From assembly GCF_000003605.2 (NCBI RefSeq), contig NW_003120421.1:633729-655827 (forward strand): a DNA stretch of 22,099 nt, written 5' to 3'. Positions 20,345 through 22,099 of this stretch are shown here, one piece after another. The notes beneath the pieces are model-generated. The model did not search any database. It saw only the letters and a list, made by a program, of their open reading frames with translations, and was not told where the DNA came from. Origin of the DNA: Saccoglossus kowalevskii (taxonomy: Eukaryota; Hemichordata; Enteropneusta; Harrimaniidae). The translations under genes were made by a program, and so were the position numbers. Every line of letters starts with the position of its first letter. The stretch's first letter is position 1.

Positions 20345-20689
20345 TTCCGACTATTTATCGCCTGTGTAACAGTTTTGCAGACACGGCTAATTAAAATGTG
20401 TGCTTCGTGTTCCCAGTAATTGCACATAAAGGTGGATTATATCTCAGAGAAAGGAAATCTAACACCAACAGAATTATAACAAATCCGATATCGCCGAATT
20501 ATTTTTGAGTAGTGAGCCTTGAAGGTTGCTAATATAGATAATGGAATGGTTATCACATAGTGCAATATTCACGTAATTAACAACGATTAGTAAAGTGCAA
20601 AACTGCTTTTTCCGGAAAACGTTACTGCGTACAGACTACAGTTATGAGTGTGGGTTTAATGGCTATGAGTTATGTCAGAAACTGAATAT
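20345..20689. other. Unique AT-rich spacer
   Basis: I see nothing recognisable here beyond short AT-rich words. Confidence 0.5.
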
Positions 20690-21021
20690 TGTAACATATG
20701 TAGCATATATAAACCACCTGTTGATTCAAGAAATCAGATATGAAATCTGGCATTCATGTTCCCCGGCATATATCATAATGCGCTTCAAAGACCAACAGTT
20801 GATTCAACCAAGATTTCACAAATTAGAAATGAAATCTGGTATTCATGTTCCCGGGCAAATATTATAACCCAGTTCATAAGCCATTAGTTGTTTCAACCAA
20901 TGATTCACAGATCCGAAATTAGATCTGGTATTCACGTTTCTGAGAATATATTTTAATCTACTTCATAGACTACCTGTCAATTAAACCAATGATTAAAAAA
21001 TCCAATATGAAATCTGATATA
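20690..21021 (+). repeat. Diverged 89-bp tandem repeat, about 3.5 units
   Basis: Units start at 20720, 20798, 20887 and 20976 with GTTGATTCAA or a variant. Each then carries a GAAATCTGGTATTCATGTT-like block and a CTTCATAGAC-like block. The first unit is 78 bp because it lacks about 11 bp. The next two are 89 bp and the last is truncated after about 46 bp. A partial unit precedes the first. Substitutions are numerous, so the array is old. A 90-codon frame across it reflects the repeat and is not evidence of a gene. Confidence 0.85.
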
Positions 21022-21331
21022 CAACCAAAACAAAACAAGAAACAGACTACTACACACTTCCTTCTTGTTACCCTCTCATAGATTTGCGTAACCACAAACG
21101 TGCGACGCAAACGCAAAAAAGTCGAAGAAAGCACACTATCTTCTTATATCACACTATCGAAACTTTAACTAATTGATAATACGTTAAATTTATTAATCAC
21201 TCGCCAAAGCAAAAAATGTGACAAAAACGGGATTTAAGTCGCTTGATAGAACGTAGCTCATTTTCTTTAGATCGTACGATGACAATATAACATTATAGTA
21301 GGCATTCATTGGATACACGCGTAAAGCATAC
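21022..21331. other. Unique AT-rich spacer
   Basis: I see no gene, RNA or repeat between the 89-bp and 16-bp arrays. Confidence 0.5.
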
Positions 21332-21411
21332 ATGTCGTCTGCTACAGATGTCGTCTGCTACAGATGTCGTCTGCTACAGATGTCGTCTGCTACAGATGTC
21401 GTCTGCCACAG
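21332..21411 (+). repeat. 16-bp tandem repeat, five units
   Basis: ATGTCGTCTGCTACAG repeats five times in exact register. Only the last unit differs, with C for T (CTGCCACAG). The near-perfect identity indicates a recent expansion. Confidence 0.96.
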
Positions 21412-22099
21412 ATTCGTACATGTACTGCCTACGGTCATTTGAGAAGAATATACAAAAGTGACTTTCAATGCATGTAGGAACATTTAAGAAAACAGACAGT
21501 AAATACCAAGAAGTCTGGCGTTTTCGCTGTTCCACTTTAGGGAGTTACAATATTTGTTTCCAATTTTATTAGATGTGCCTTTTGGTTTGTATGTTTAATT
21601 ACTCTAATTGTTTTTCCTCTTAAGGAACTTTAGTGCCGTCAATTCTGATCACCCAGCGGACAGCATTGTGTCTAATAAATAAATTAGTATGTCTCGATAA
21701 CATCCTGATATTAGAACTTTAAAAACATCAAATGTACCAGAAATTACTAAAATATCATCACACAGACTAAAGATCAACACAAGACACAAAAACTGACCAC
21801 ACGAGCTATTGACCCAAATCTATATTTTGTAATGTCAGTCAAAATTACTTTGTCATTGAATCAAACGTTTCAATTTGTCTTTCAAAAAGTTTGTTGTATC
21901 GTAAATACGAATTTACTTTGAGTTTGAGATGAATATCATTGTCTCAATTCTCAAAATCCAAAACGCCGATTGAGCCACTTACTGTATATTATTCACTGGA
22001 TGTATTACGTTGTATTCATAGGCAGAATTGTATTATATTGTATTGTATAGTACTACATTACATTGTATTGCATTTATATATAGTAATGCATTTATAGAC
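21412..22099. other. Unique AT-rich sequence ending in an imperfect TTGTA repeat
   Basis: No gene is recognisable. From about 22026 to the window end, TTGTA/TTATA-type pentamers recur imperfectly (ATTGTATTGTATAG and similar), suggesting a decayed microsatellite that may continue beyond the window. Confidence 0.55.

Overview
The window looks like non-coding nuclear DNA of a eukaryote, most likely an invertebrate animal. It is AT-rich on both strands. Outside tandem repeats no open frame exceeds about 104 codons, which is roughly what chance gives in 22 kb of this composition. I recognise no protein domain, rRNA, canonical tRNA or prokaryotic operon structure. Minisatellites, microsatellites, a candidate TTAA-flanked MITE and tRNA-like SINE remnants fit an animal intergenic region or a very large intron. 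Frequent TACATGTA-type words are compatible with a mollusc or another lophotrochozoan, but this is only a weak impression. No lineage can be fixed from the window alone.

Layout. 1-7097 is mostly unique AT-rich sequence. It holds a self-palindromic poly(A)-signal motif (1421-1434), a tRNA-head-like stretch (2634-2690), an inverted pair of a dispersed repeat (2981-3056), an AATG microsatellite (4636-4681) and a small 36-bp repeat (6494-6770). A 65-bp direct repeat (7098-7162 and 7628-7692) brackets a 465-bp interval. A large 31-bp minisatellite follows (7869-9492) with a decayed flank to 9735. A perfect pentanucleotide array lies at 10201-10295. Next come a SINE-like element (11297-11390) and a 151-bp candidate MITE (11637-11787). 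A promoter-like cluster of motifs lies at 13675-13985. The stretch 14000-18540 is unique, with C-runs and a CTCF-like site. A 65-bp satellite occupies 18690-19627, with relatives on both sides and 16 kb away. Finally there is an 89-bp repeat (20690-21021) and a 16-bp repeat (21332-21411).

I see no cooperating gene system. The most informative content is repeat biology. The 31-bp array runs 52 units without an indel and has one CpG per unit, which varies mainly to CA. It also has a three-unit order that keeps a 31-residue translated repeat open. The 65-bp array appears to be a local amplification of a dispersed family built around an AACGAGATCTCGG-type palindrome. The main regulatory candidate is the NF-Y/NRF1/ZNF143-like cluster near 13.7-13.9 kb. 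All motif calls were made by eye.
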